Below, one piece after another: positions 1-8,949 of a stretch of DNA of 64,000 nucleotides (the first letter of the stretch is position 1; each line of letters starts with the position of its first letter). Where the stretch lies: the NCBI RefSeq assembly GCF_001625575.1, contig NZ_AUXV01000004.1:108676-172675 (forward strand), given 5' to 3'. The position numbers were made by a program, and so were the translations under genes. Under the pieces are notes generated by a model. The model searched no databases and was not told the origin of the DNA. It was given only the letters and a program-made list of their open reading frames with translations. This DNA is from Pseudoalteromonas luteoviolacea S2607 (lineage in GTDB: Bacteria; Pseudomonadota; Gammaproteobacteria; Enterobacterales; Alteromonadaceae).

Positions 1-2852
1 AAATCGAAGCCTTTGCGAGCACACAATTAGTAAAGTACTTGGCTTACTTACCTAAGCTCTCTGCTAATTTGAGCGCAGAGTACCTAGTTAAAGAACTTGC
101 AAATCAGCAAAAAGACGTCTGTTTCGTAATGTCTGATAAAGTTAAGAAAGTATCTGAGCAGTTTACGAGTGTGGCCAAAACCAAAGGGTTCACAAAGTCT
201 CTCAACGAGACACTGAGTACGCTCGCATGTTTGCAAGAGCAAGCGATTATGATGGCCAGCTGGTTAAATGCCTATGGACTGCAGCAAGCTTCCAACACCG
301 AAATTGCTCAAGATGTCTTGCTTGAAGCTGCGAACGTATTACTTTTACAGCACCTTGAGGTTGCCAAGTTTGTTGCTCAAGACGTCGCTATTTCTAACTC
401 TATTAATGGGTTGCTTGGGCAACATAGCAGAATTGATGAACAAGCACTCTCTTTGGATTACTCAGAATTTTATGCGCGAACGTCGGATTATCTCCAACAT
501 CATGCCGCTGGATTTACGCATTATCATGCAATTAAATCTGAGATTCTGGTGGAGCAGAAAGCGCGTCTACAGCTTGATGAATTTAAGCCCAGACCGCTGA
601 GCTCATTTGTTCGTAATCAGCTTATCGACAAAGTGTATTTTCCAATTATTGGAGATAACCTCGCCAAGCAAATTGGTGCGTCAGGTAGTAATAAGCGAAC
701 AGATTTGATGGGTATGTTATTGCTTATTTCACCACCAGGTTATGGTAAGACGACGCTCATAGAATATGTTGCAAACCGGTTGGGTTTGACCTTTGTTAAA
801 GTGAACTGTCCGTCTATTGGCCACGATCAGGTTTCACTGGATCCGGCGCAAGCGATCAATGCCACGGCTGCAAAAGAAATTGAGAAAATCAATCAGAGCT
901 TTGAGATGGGCAACAATGTCATGCTCTACTTGGATGACATTCAGCATACTAACCCAGAGTTTTTGCAGAAGTTTATTTCACTGTGTGATGGCTCAAGACG
1001 CATTGACGGCGTTTGGAATGGACGAAGTAAAACCTATGACTTGCGCGGTAAAAAGTTTGCGGTCGTGATGGCGGGTAACCCGTACACTGAGTCGGGTGAA
1101 AGCTTTAAAATTCCAGACATGTTGGCGAACCGTGCCGATATTTACAATTTGGGTGATACCTTGTCTGGGTGTGAGCAGGAGTTTGCAATGAGCTTCATAG
1201 AAAATGCGCTGACATCTAATGCAGTTCTTGCGCCTTTGGCTAACCGCAATATGGCGGACTTGTATAAGTTAGTTAGGATCAGTGAAGGAGAAGACATTTC
1301 ATTAAATGAGCTGGAACATAACTACTCTCAAGCACAGGCAAATGAAATTGTCTCAGTATTACAAAAACTGATCACCATCAGAAATACAGTGCTGAAAGTC
1401 AATGCGCAATACATTGCCTCTGCGGCGCAAGATGATGATTACCGCACTGAACCGCCATTTAAGTTACAGGGGAGCTATCGTAACATGAATAAGATGGCGG
1501 AAAAGGTGGTCGCTGCGATGAATGAAGCAGAGCTTGAGAACCTTATTCAAGATCACTACCGCGGTGAAGCGCAAACCCTAAGTAAAGGCAGTGAAGAGAA
1601 TTTACTGAAGCTGGCTGAGCTAAGGGAGACGTTAACGGATGAAGATCGCACAAGATGGGAGCAAATTTTAGCGGACTATGCGCTCTTAAATAGAGCAAAT
1701 GATGCGGGTAGTCCGGTATTGTTAGCAGTTGAGCAATTAGGTGAGCTAAATGCGTCATTATCGAGCATTGCAACAAAGCTAGATAAAGAGCAGTTAAGTC
1801 ATGATTACTCTGCTTTGCTCGAAAGCTTGACGAGCACGGTGAAAACTCAGGATCTTAAGCCAAGCATTGAGACGCTTGCTAAAACACTCGATAAAGGTGT
1901 ACAGCATTCACCTTTAACAGCGTCATTTGAAAAGCTGACCGAATTGCTGGGTAATCAGCACGGTGAATTGCTGAAGCAAAAAACGCAGAATGCTGAGCAT
2001 GCGATGGACAAGCAAGATGTATTATTCACGCGATTAGGTAGCGAACTTAATCAGGTGTCACAAGCATTAGCGAAGCAAACAAAGCTACAGCAAGTGCAAG
2101 TTGAACAAGTGAAACAAAAAGAGGTGGATGCCGCGGATACGCAACAGGTACATTCTGAACAGGTCGGTCTGGTGGTGTCTAAAGTCAGTGATGCATTGAA
2201 CAAGCTTTGTGAGTCGCAACAAACGCAGGTCGAGCATGCTAAAAAGCAAGAATCAGTTCGTGAGAGTATCATTGAACAGTTGGCTAAAATAGCCCTTTTA
2301 CATGAAGCGCAAAACCCAGCTCAGCACCAAGAAAAGCAAGCAGAGCTGCTATCGCAAATCAATGAATCTTTACAAGACGTAGCGTCTCAGCAAGGGACAC
2401 AGCAGCGTATCACGGAGCTGACCGAGCGACTAGCTCAGTCTCAAAGTACACTAGAGTCGCAACTTGTTAATGTGCTTAAAGAAAATCAAGCATTTAGCGC
2501 TGAACAATTGCAAAATGTGCTAGATGTTCAGCAACAAAGTCAGGAAGCGTTTTCGATCAAAGTTGAAGCTCAAAGCACGGCGCTAGAGCAGTTGATAACA
2601 CAGGTTGTACAAGTGAGCGAAATGGCGACTGCGCGTCAAACTACCCCAAGTGATGAGGTTGCGATTGCACTGAGTGAGTTAGTCAATAACACGCTGCCGC
2701 AGCTGGCTGCGAGTGCAAACGAACCAAATGGACTCGACCCCGAACTTGGCCGTAAGGTGGATGTAATCTTGGAGCGCCTTGCGCGAATAGAGCGCATGCC
2801 ATCAAGCAGTCAAACCTCGGCTCAAGGTGGGGATAATCCTTATATGCTTTAA
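1..2852 (+). CDS. Large AAA+ ATPase (DNA-repair-ATPase / DUF3686-like), C-terminal part
   Basis: The frame is open to the left edge of the window, so the true start is upstream and this is a 5'-truncated gene; a TTG at 39 is only the first start-like codon inside the window. Counting from position 39, a Walker A motif PPGYGKTT lies at about residues 232-239 and a Walker B stretch (YLDD) at about 297-300, followed by sensor-like MAGNPYTESGE, all typical of an AAA+ module. The last ~350 residues are rich in Gln, Glu, Leu and Lys with heptad-like spacing, probably long coiled coil. The ATPase block resembles the C-terminal part of very long proteins annotated as DNA repair ATPase (DUF3686), an assignment from memory of the family. 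The gene ends at a clear hairpin terminator. The role is unknown. Confidence 0.75.
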   Translation, partial: IEAFASTQLVKYLAYLPKLSANLSAEYLVKELANQQKDVCFVMSDKVKKVSEQFTSVAKTKGFTKSLNETLSTLACLQEQAIMMASWLNAYGLQQASNTEIAQDVLLEAANVLLLQHLEVAKFVAQDVAISNSINGLLGQHSRIDEQALSLDYSEFYARTSDYLQHHAAGFTHYHAIKSEILVEQKARLQLDEFKPRPLSSFVRNQLIDKVYFPIIGDNLAKQIGASGSNKRTDLMGMLLLISPPGYGKTTLIEYVANRLGLTFVKVNCPSIGHDQVSLDPAQAINATAAKEIEKINQSFEMGNNVMLYLDDIQHTNPEFLQKFISLCDGSRRIDGVWNGRSKTYDLRGKKFAVVMAGNPYTESGESFKIPDMLANRADIYNLGDTLSGCEQEFAMSFIENALTSNAVLAPLANRNMADLYKLVRISEGEDISLNELEHNYSQAQANEIVSVLQKLITIRNTVLKVNAQYIASAAQDDDYRTEPPFKLQGSYRNMNKMAEKVVAAMNEAELENLIQDHYRGEAQTLSKGSEENLLKLAELRETLTDEDRTRWEQILADYALLNRANDAGSPVLLAVEQLGELNASLSSIATKLDKEQLSHDYSALLESLTSTVKTQDLKPSIETLAKTLDKGVQHSPLTASFEKLTELLGNQHGELLKQKTQNAEHAMDKQDVLFTRLGSELNQVSQALAKQTKLQQVQVEQVKQKEVDAADTQQVHSEQVGLVVSKVSDALNKLCESQQTQVEHAKKQESVRESIIEQLAKIALLHEAQNPAQHQEKQAELLSQINESLQDVASQQGTQQRITELTERLAQSQSTLESQLVNVLKENQAFSAEQLQNVLDVQQQSQEAFSIKVEAQSTALEQLITQVVQVSEMATARQTTPSDEVAIALSELVNNTLPQLAASANEPNGLDPELGRKVDVILERLARIERMPSSSQTSAQGGDNPYML

Positions 2853-2865
2853 CGCACTAGGGAAT

Positions 2866-2895
2866 AAAAAAGCCGGCTGTTTAGCCGGCTTTTTT
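2866..2895 (+). terminator. Rho-independent terminator after the AAA+ ATPase
   Basis: Perfect inverted repeat AGCCGGCT (2871-2878), loop GTTT, AGCCGGCT (2883-2890), with an A run before and a T run after. It lies 14 bases beyond the ATPase stop codon. Confidence 0.93.
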
Positions 2896-3111
2896 GCATC
2901 TCAAGTACAACTAAAGGTGCTCTTAAGCGGTTTTGGCTCAACTATTTTCTTTTCCTTTCTCGACTTGTTCCTTTCCCAGTTTTGTTTTTCAGTCCCATAA
3001 CTGGGATAAGAAATTGGCTATAAAATAGTAAAAAGCATTTAAAAACATGTACTTATATTTTGGTATGCATTTCGCTTTTATCCATTTTAATTTTGATCAG
3101 TAAGGGCGAGT

Positions 3112-4368
3112 ATGAATATCAAAGACTCTCTAGCAAAGAATAAAAAGCGTGTGCTGCCAGTTAAAGGAAGTGCACTAGGTGTGGTGAGTGCACTTTTGTG
3201 TTTGGCCTTAGTATTTACAGACTATCAAGGGGAAAGTGTTGAGTATCAAAATGTGGTGTTTGCACAAGTACAGAGTGGGCCTCTTGAATTAGTTGTTTCT
3301 GGCTATGGACATTTACGTTCTAAACATAGCCGTTTTATCACTTCAAGTCGTTTGGCACAGGTTGAAGAGGTCCTTTTGCTACCTGGTAGCCGTGTGACTG
3401 CTGAGTCAATCATCATGCGTTTATCTAACCCCAGTCTTCAGCAGGCTTTGATGCGCAGTCGATTAGCATTGGCAAGGCAAACAGCGAGTTTTGAAGCGTT
3501 GAATTTAAGTCAAAAAAGTGAGCTGTTGTCTCAACAAGGCCAACTGACATTGTTGAATAGTGAGTTGGTCAATGCGCAATTAAGAGAAGAAGCAGAAGCA
3601 AAGCTGATCTCTAGCGGTATTGTTTCAGCGCTAGACCATAGGCGATCTGAGTTGGCGGTTCAACAGCTCAGTGAGCGGGTTGAACTCGCGAAACAGCAAC
3701 TTGAGCAAACTAGAGCGTTGCATGCTCAGCGACTGAATGTAGAGCAAAAATTAATCAATGAACTAGAGCTGAGCTATCAAGCTGCAAAAGAAGATGTCGA
3801 CAAGTTAGAAGTGAGGGCGGGCATTGATGGCATGCTGATGGAAGTAAATATCGAACAAGGGCAATCAGTGCAAATTGGTGCACCTCTGGCCTTAGTAGGC
3901 AGCGAGCGCGCGTTGTTAGCAGACCTTCAAGTACCAGAAAAGCAAGCAAGTCGAGTCGAAATCGGACAACTAGGCACGATTAATACTTTCAGTGGGGAGG
4001 TGAGTGCAAAGGTAAACCGTATTGACCCCGTGGTAAGAGAAGGGCGGATTTTAGTTGAGCTTGAATTGATAGGGGAGCTGCCAGACAACGCGCGTCCGGC
4101 GCTATCGATTGAAGGAAAAGTGATCACAGAAAAACGTACATCAGCACTTTCTATTCAAAAGCCGAGTTATGTCTCTGAGCAAAGTAGTAGCGCAATGTTT
4201 GTTCTTAATCCAGACACAAATCAACTAGTTAAAACTCAATTAGAGTTTGGTAAACTCGCAGGCAACGCCATCGAAATTCGATCTGGTGTAAAGGCCGGCG
4301 AGCAAGTCGTAATTTCGGATATGTCTGACTTTAAACATCTCGCACAAATAACAATAAATCATCAGTAA
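3112..4368 (+). CDS. HlyD/MacA-family periplasmic adaptor of an ABC exporter
   Basis: Membrane-fusion (adaptor) protein, 418 residues, that should link the inner-membrane ABC permease encoded two genes downstream to an outer-membrane channel. A short cytoplasmic N-terminus (Lys/Arg rich) precedes one hydrophobic anchor at about residues 19-36. Then come a lipoyl-like half, a long Gln/Leu-rich coiled-coil hairpin (about 110-240), the second lipoyl half (VRAGIDGMLMEVNIEQGQ), a beta-barrel and a membrane-proximal domain. This order is typical of MacA-like adaptors. It is the first gene of a tight operon, with 14 bases before the ATPase gene. No TolC gene is present nearby, so the outer channel is presumably shared. 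The substrate is unknown. Confidence 0.85.
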   Translation: MNIKDSLAKNKKRVLPVKGSALGVVSALLCLALVFTDYQGESVEYQNVVFAQVQSGPLELVVSGYGHLRSKHSRFITSSRLAQVEEVLLLPGSRVTAESIIMRLSNPSLQQALMRSRLALARQTASFEALNLSQKSELLSQQGQLTLLNSELVNAQLREEAEAKLISSGIVSALDHRRSELAVQQLSERVELAKQQLEQTRALHAQRLNVEQKLINELELSYQAAKEDVDKLEVRAGIDGMLMEVNIEQGQSVQIGAPLALVGSERALLADLQVPEKQASRVEIGQLGTINTFSGEVSAKVNRIDPVVREGRILVELELIGELPDNARPALSIEGKVITEKRTSALSIQKPSYVSEQSSSAMFVLNPDTNQLVKTQLEFGKLAGNAIEIRSGVKAGEQVVISDMSDFKHLAQITINHQ

Positions 4369-4382
4369 TAAAGGAATCTATC

Positions 4383-5117
4383 ATGGCTAACACACCTGTA
4401 ATCGAGTTAATCAATGTATCAAAAGTCTATGTCAGTGGTGGTGTTGAAACACACGCACTGAGTGATATTAATTTAAGTATTCACCAAGGCGATTATGTGG
4501 CCATCAGCGGCCCGTCAGGCTGCGGAAAATCGACTCTATTAAGTTTGATGGGGCTACTGGATGACATTACCGAAGGGTGTTACAAAATCGAGGGCGTGGA
4601 CACACAAAGCCTTGATATGGACACTTTGGCTGAACTCAGAAATTTACATATTGGGTTTATTTTCCAGTCATTCAACTTGATTGATGAACTGAGTGTATTT
4701 GACAACGTAGCATTGCCTTTGATCTATCGAGAGCAATCGTTAAGCCAACAAGACATCGCGGACAGGGTCAATAAAGCACTGTCACAGGTAGAAATAGCCC
4801 ACCGCTCACAGCACAAGCCCAATCAATTATCTGGTGGCCAACAGCAGCGGGTAGCCATTGCTCGTGCACTTGCTGGGGAGCCGAGTATTTTACTCGTGGA
4901 TGAACCAACCGGTAACTTAGATTCAAAGAATGGTGATGCTGTCATGGCTATTTTAGACCGCTTAAATGAGCAAGGCACGACCATCTGCATGGTAACGCAT
5001 GATCCGCGCTATGCAGGCTATGCGAAGCGACAGATTAAATTGCTAGATGGTGAAGTACTGCAGGATCAATCTTTAGCTCAACAAGCCAATGACTACCACA
5101 CGGAGGAGGTGTTATGA
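4383..5117 (+). CDS. ABC transporter ATP-binding protein, MacB/LolD type
   Basis: Nucleotide-binding subunit of 244 residues. Walker A GPSGCGKS at residues 43-50, Q-loop in FIFQSFNLIDEL, signature LSGGQQQR, Walker B ILLVDEPTGNLDS and the H-switch VTHD are all present, so it should be catalytically competent. The NLDSKNG extension after Walker B is typical of the MacB/LolD/FtsE group, which work by mechanotransmission rather than by classical transport. The stop overlaps the start of the permease gene by 4 bases (ATGA), which indicates translational coupling. An AAAGGAATC ribosome site precedes the ATG. Confidence 0.92.
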   Translation: MANTPVIELINVSKVYVSGGVETHALSDINLSIHQGDYVAISGPSGCGKSTLLSLMGLLDDITEGCYKIEGVDTQSLDMDTLAELRNLHIGFIFQSFNLIDELSVFDNVALPLIYREQSLSQQDIADRVNKALSQVEIAHRSQHKPNQLSGGQQQRVAIARALAGEPSILLVDEPTGNLDSKNGDAVMAILDRLNEQGTTICMVTHDPRYAGYAKRQIKLLDGEVLQDQSLAQQANDYHTEEVL

Positions 5118-7546
5118 ACCTAATCCGTTTCAATAATCAATTAAAGCTAGCTATTCAGTCACTGCGTCAGGCAAAAGGGTTTTCCAGCGCAATTGTCCTA
5201 ACTTTGTCACTGACATTGGCCTGTTTCTTTGTCGTAATGAGTTTGGTAAGCAGCTATTTTGTAAAACCACTCAATGTAGAAAATGAACAGCGTTTGGTGA
5301 TTGTCGAGCAAGACAATGTCTATGAGGATAATAACAGTCCAGGGTATCAAAGCTACCAGTCTATAGAGCACTGGTATAAAAATAATCAAGTGTTTGAAAA
5401 GGCAGCGGCGGTTATTTCGGGCCAAAAGATCATTAGAAACTTACCTGGTCAGCCTAAGGTTGAAGTCACTTTTGCATCAGATGAATACTATGAACTGTTT
5501 AAAATGCCTATCTTACTTGGCAGGCATACTGATGCTGTGAGTCATTTGGGTGAAAAGCGGCAGGAAGTGGTTATATCTTACAATTTCTGGCAAAAGTATT
5601 TCGACGGTGAAAGTACGGTGATTGGTAAAACGGTTCAAACTAATGATGCACAGTTCACCATTGTTGGAGTCGCAGAAAAAAGTTTTAGTGATCCTTTTAT
5701 GTTCAATAAGGGTAAAGGGCAAATTTGGTTTAAATTCAGTGCAGATAATCGTTACTACAACGAAGAAAACCCAAGTCCTTGGTACAACCTTTTTGGCACG
5801 CTCAAATTGGTGGGCATTTTAAAAGAAGGGGAGACGAATAGTTCTGCTCAAGCGCAACTGCATCAATCGTTGCTGGCAATAAAAGCACAATGGAAAGAAG
5901 CATTTCCCAATATAGTAGATTTAGTACCTATTGTGACTAGTTTTAGAAAGGCAGAGCTGGGAGATAATAATTACTTGGCAATTTTACTGTTTGCTGGGGT
6001 AGTTGGCTTGGTGTTAATTGCACTGCTTAATGTTAGCAACTTATTTGTCTCGCGCGCTGTGGTAAAGCACAAACAACTTGCACTGCAGGCAGTACTCGGT
6101 GCAAAACGTCGGGTGATCTTTCAAAGTATTTTACTTGAGACGTCAGTGCTTATGGTATTGTCAGTTGTCATAGCGCTCTTTTTGGCGGCGTGGGGTATTA
6201 AACTTTTTAAAGCGTTAGGCACGGGGTTCTTACCTTTGGTGTCCAGTTTGTCACTTGATTCTATGGTGCTGGTAAGTGCCTTGTTATGTTGTGTTGTGTT
6301 TGCTTGGTTATTTGCATGGGTTTCAAGCCGTTTAATTAACTTCTCACAGTTGAGATCTCAAGTGCAGTCTTCAGGCAAAGGCGCAGTTAGCCAGATTAGC
6401 GGCAAAACCGTCAAAGTTATGATAGCGGTGCAGTTATTTGTGGCGTCTTGCCTAGTCATTGGTTCAACCATGGTGTTAAGTAAAAGCCTTGAAACGCTTC
6501 ACAGGCCGCTTGGTAGCGACATTGATAATTTATATGCGGTGCAAATTTATGTGCCTGGATTGGATGAGAATTTGAGCGCGCGATATAAATACATAGAGCT
6601 ATATCGACAAGCACTGTATCAAATTGACGGTGTTACCAAGGTAGGCCATGGTGGCAGTCCCGTAGAGTACAATATTCGTGCTAGTACGGTCACAGATATG
6701 TCGGGCAAAGAAAGCGTGTTTATTCCACAAGCGTGGGTTGGACAAGATTATTTTGACATGACGGGCCTAAAGATAATTGAAGGACGTACTTTCAGTGAAG
6801 CTGCACTGCGCGGCGAGAAGCACGAGTTTTTGGTCACAAAAGCAGTGAACGACTTGCTAAAGCCCGGCGGCAGTTTGTTAGGTGAAAAGTTTTTAAGTTT
6901 TGACCCCGAAAACCCAGTAGAAGTGGTGGGGATCACGGAAAATTTTAACCACCCTAAATCATTTGGCAAGCACCGTGGTCGTCACTTTTGGTGGGCATCG
7001 CAAGCATATGCATTTCCGTACATTGTCAAAATGGAAGAAGGAAAAATCCTAAATCGTGAGCTTGTTTTTCAGGCGGCACACACTGTGGATGAACGTGCTG
7101 GACTTTGGAGACTGACAGACTTCGAGAAGGAGTACGACTTGATGACTTATATGGAACGCATCACGCGTAATCTTTGCATCATGTTGGCGTTGTTTACCCT
7201 GTTTTTAGCAGGAATTGGTATCTATGGGGTGTTGAGCTATAACTTAGGGCTTCGCCGATATGAGCTAGGTATTCGTATGGCACTGGGTGCGAAAAACAAA
7301 AAACTCTACAAGCAGTTATACCAAGACACCATCATTCCGCTAGTGGTTGCATTTGGTTTTGCGGTGACTCTGTGTGTATTAGGTTATAGGCTATTTGGAG
7401 AGCAAGTTCAGGATTATATGTTACTCAATCCATTATGGTTATCGGGTGTGTGTATTGGTATATTGGGATTTGCTTTATTTGCGACTTTATATCCAATGAG
7501 CAAAGTCTTACGAGCTAAACCAATGGCGTCACTACGTCAGGAATAA
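5114..7546 (+). CDS. FtsX/MacB-type ABC transporter permease, duplicated form
   Basis: Permease of 810 residues, about twice the size of a single MacB membrane module. An N-terminal transmembrane segment (about 25-48) is followed by a large periplasmic MacB_PCD domain, three hydrophobic segments (about 288-400), a fourth near 430-455, a second periplasmic domain, and three C-terminal segments (about 690-800). Conserved FtsX phrases such as LALQAVLGAKRR and ELGIRMALGAKNKK mark the two coupling regions. The arrangement matches stand-alone long permeases that pair with a separate ATPase. With the adaptor and ATPase upstream it forms an exporter probably moving a peptide, lipid or antibiotic outward. 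The two-component genes downstream may control it. Confidence 0.88.
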   Translation: MNLIRFNNQLKLAIQSLRQAKGFSSAIVLTLSLTLACFFVVMSLVSSYFVKPLNVENEQRLVIVEQDNVYEDNNSPGYQSYQSIEHWYKNNQVFEKAAAVISGQKIIRNLPGQPKVEVTFASDEYYELFKMPILLGRHTDAVSHLGEKRQEVVISYNFWQKYFDGESTVIGKTVQTNDAQFTIVGVAEKSFSDPFMFNKGKGQIWFKFSADNRYYNEENPSPWYNLFGTLKLVGILKEGETNSSAQAQLHQSLLAIKAQWKEAFPNIVDLVPIVTSFRKAELGDNNYLAILLFAGVVGLVLIALLNVSNLFVSRAVVKHKQLALQAVLGAKRRVIFQSILLETSVLMVLSVVIALFLAAWGIKLFKALGTGFLPLVSSLSLDSMVLVSALLCCVVFAWLFAWVSSRLINFSQLRSQVQSSGKGAVSQISGKTVKVMIAVQLFVASCLVIGSTMVLSKSLETLHRPLGSDIDNLYAVQIYVPGLDENLSARYKYIELYRQALYQIDGVTKVGHGGSPVEYNIRASTVTDMSGKESVFIPQAWVGQDYFDMTGLKIIEGRTFSEAALRGEKHEFLVTKAVNDLLKPGGSLLGEKFLSFDPENPVEVVGITENFNHPKSFGKHRGRHFWWASQAYAFPYIVKMEEGKILNRELVFQAAHTVDERAGLWRLTDFEKEYDLMTYMERITRNLCIMLALFTLFLAGIGIYGVLSYNLGLRRYELGIRMALGAKNKKLYKQLYQDTIIPLVVAFGFAVTLCVLGYRLFGEQVQDYMLLNPLWLSGVCIGILGFALFATLYPMSKVLRAKPMASLRQE

Positions 7547-7554
7547 AATACTAT

Positions 7555-7582
7555 GGCAGAGAGACTCTTACGTATCTCTGCC
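7555..7582 (+). terminator. Hairpin between exporter operon and two-component genes
   Basis: Inverted repeat GGCAGAGA (7555-7562) / TCTCTGCC (7575-7582) with a 12-base loop, 8 bases after the permease stop. There is no good T run, so it may only attenuate read-through into the regulator gene. Confidence 0.45.
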
Positions 7583-7626
7583 TCACAAGACAAACCGAGA
7601 TGAAATTACAGAGTCAGTAAGGAAAT

Positions 7627-8949
7627 ATGAAAACAGTTTTAATCGTGGATGACTTAATTGATGTGCGTTTAAGTGCACGTATTGTACTGGAAGCCTATGG
7701 TTATCATTGCCTTGAAGCAGATCACCCAGATTCAGCGATTACAGCAATCAGACAGAATCAAGTCGATCTGATATTACTTGATATGAACTTCAGTCAAGAT
7801 ACGACTTCGGGCCAAGAAGGACTCGCGTTTTTGACTCAATTGAAGTCGCTGAACTACACCATTCCTGTGGTTGTGATTACCGCTTGGGCAAAAATAGATT
7901 TAGCTGTTCAAGCGATGCAGTATGGGGCATGTGATTTTGTCGAAAAGCCTTGGCAAAACAGCCGATTGCTAGAGGCAGTTCAGAAGCTACTACCAGTAAA
8001 CGTGAATAATAAACACATTGAAACGTCTCCACTCGCTTTTGAATCCAATAACAAGCAGTTGTTGGAGAAAGCTAGACGTATTGCCAAAACCAACGCCAAT
8101 GTGTTGATCACTGGTGAAAATGGAACGGGCAAGAGCATGTTAGCTGCATATATTCATCGGCATAGTCAGCGTAGCGCGCAAGCAATGGTCAGCGTTAATA
8201 TGGCTGCTATACCCGAAAACTTGTTTGAAAGTGAGCTATTTGGCCATCGAAAAGGGGCATTTACGGATGCGAAAGAGCACCGTAAAGGGCGTTTTACCTT
8301 GGCAAATGACGCAAGCCTTTTTTTAGATGAAGTAGGGTGTCTGCCAATAGGGCTACAAGCTAAGTTGCTACGAGTACTTGAAACTGGCGAGTATGAAGAG
8401 GTGGGAGGCTCTACCACGCTTAAAAGTAATGCGCGGATCATATCTGCGACTAACGCAGATTTAAATAAGCTGATTGAGCAAGGCACTTTCCGCCGAGATT
8501 TACTATTTAGATTGAATACGCTGGTGATTGAACTTCCTCCTTTGCGCGAGCGCCTTTCTGAATTACTCGAATTTGCTGCATTCTTTGTTGAGTCTCATGC
8601 AAAAAAATATGGGTTAGCTGAACTGACTTTAAATGAACAGGCTGGTAAAAAGCTATTGTCGTACCATTGGCCAGGTAATATCAGAGAGCTGTCTCATGTG
8701 TTAGAACGCGCCGTGATCATGGCAGACGAAAATACAATAGGTGCACATGATATTGTTCTTGATACCCAAGGAGAAGAATCAGGTACGCTGCCGTTAATGA
8801 GTTTAGAAGAAGCTGAACAAAAACTCATTATCAAGGCCATAAGTCATTTCGATGGGCACGTAGTTAAAGCAGGGGAGTTTTTGGGGTTGAGCAAGTCAGC
8901 CATTTATCGTCGAATTGAGAAGTTTAATATTCAAGTGAAGGAAATATGA
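7627..8949 (+). CDS. NtrC-family sigma-54-dependent response regulator
   Basis: Three-domain response regulator of 440 residues. The receiver domain (1-120) has acidic residues DD near 8-9, a phospho-acceptor Asp at 52 (LLLD) and Lys near 107 (VEKPW). The AAA+ domain has Walker A GENGTGKS at 163-170, Walker B-like LFLDEVG, and the sigma-54 contact loop reads GAFTDA (210-215) instead of the usual GAFTGA. The C-terminus is a Fis-type HTH ending in SKSAIYRRIEKF. It should activate sigma-54 promoters, most plausibly that of the exporter operon just upstream, but no convincing -24/-12 site was found there. Its stop overlaps the kinase start (ATGA). Confidence 0.92.
   Translation: MKTVLIVDDLIDVRLSARIVLEAYGYHCLEADHPDSAITAIRQNQVDLILLDMNFSQDTTSGQEGLAFLTQLKSLNYTIPVVVITAWAKIDLAVQAMQYGACDFVEKPWQNSRLLEAVQKLLPVNVNNKHIETSPLAFESNNKQLLEKARRIAKTNANVLITGENGTGKSMLAAYIHRHSQRSAQAMVSVNMAAIPENLFESELFGHRKGAFTDAKEHRKGRFTLANDASLFLDEVGCLPIGLQAKLLRVLETGEYEEVGGSTTLKSNARIISATNADLNKLIEQGTFRRDLLFRLNTLVIELPPLRERLSELLEFAAFFVESHAKKYGLAELTLNEQAGKKLLSYHWPGNIRELSHVLERAVIMADENTIGAHDIVLDTQGEESGTLPLMSLEEAEQKLIIKAISHFDGHVVKAGEFLGLSKSAIYRRIEKFNIQVKEI

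Noticed and set aside
2900..3111. Sigma-54 promoter for the exporter operon
   Set aside because: TGGCT stretches occur near 2936 and 3015 but the -12 GC element is missing at the right spacing.
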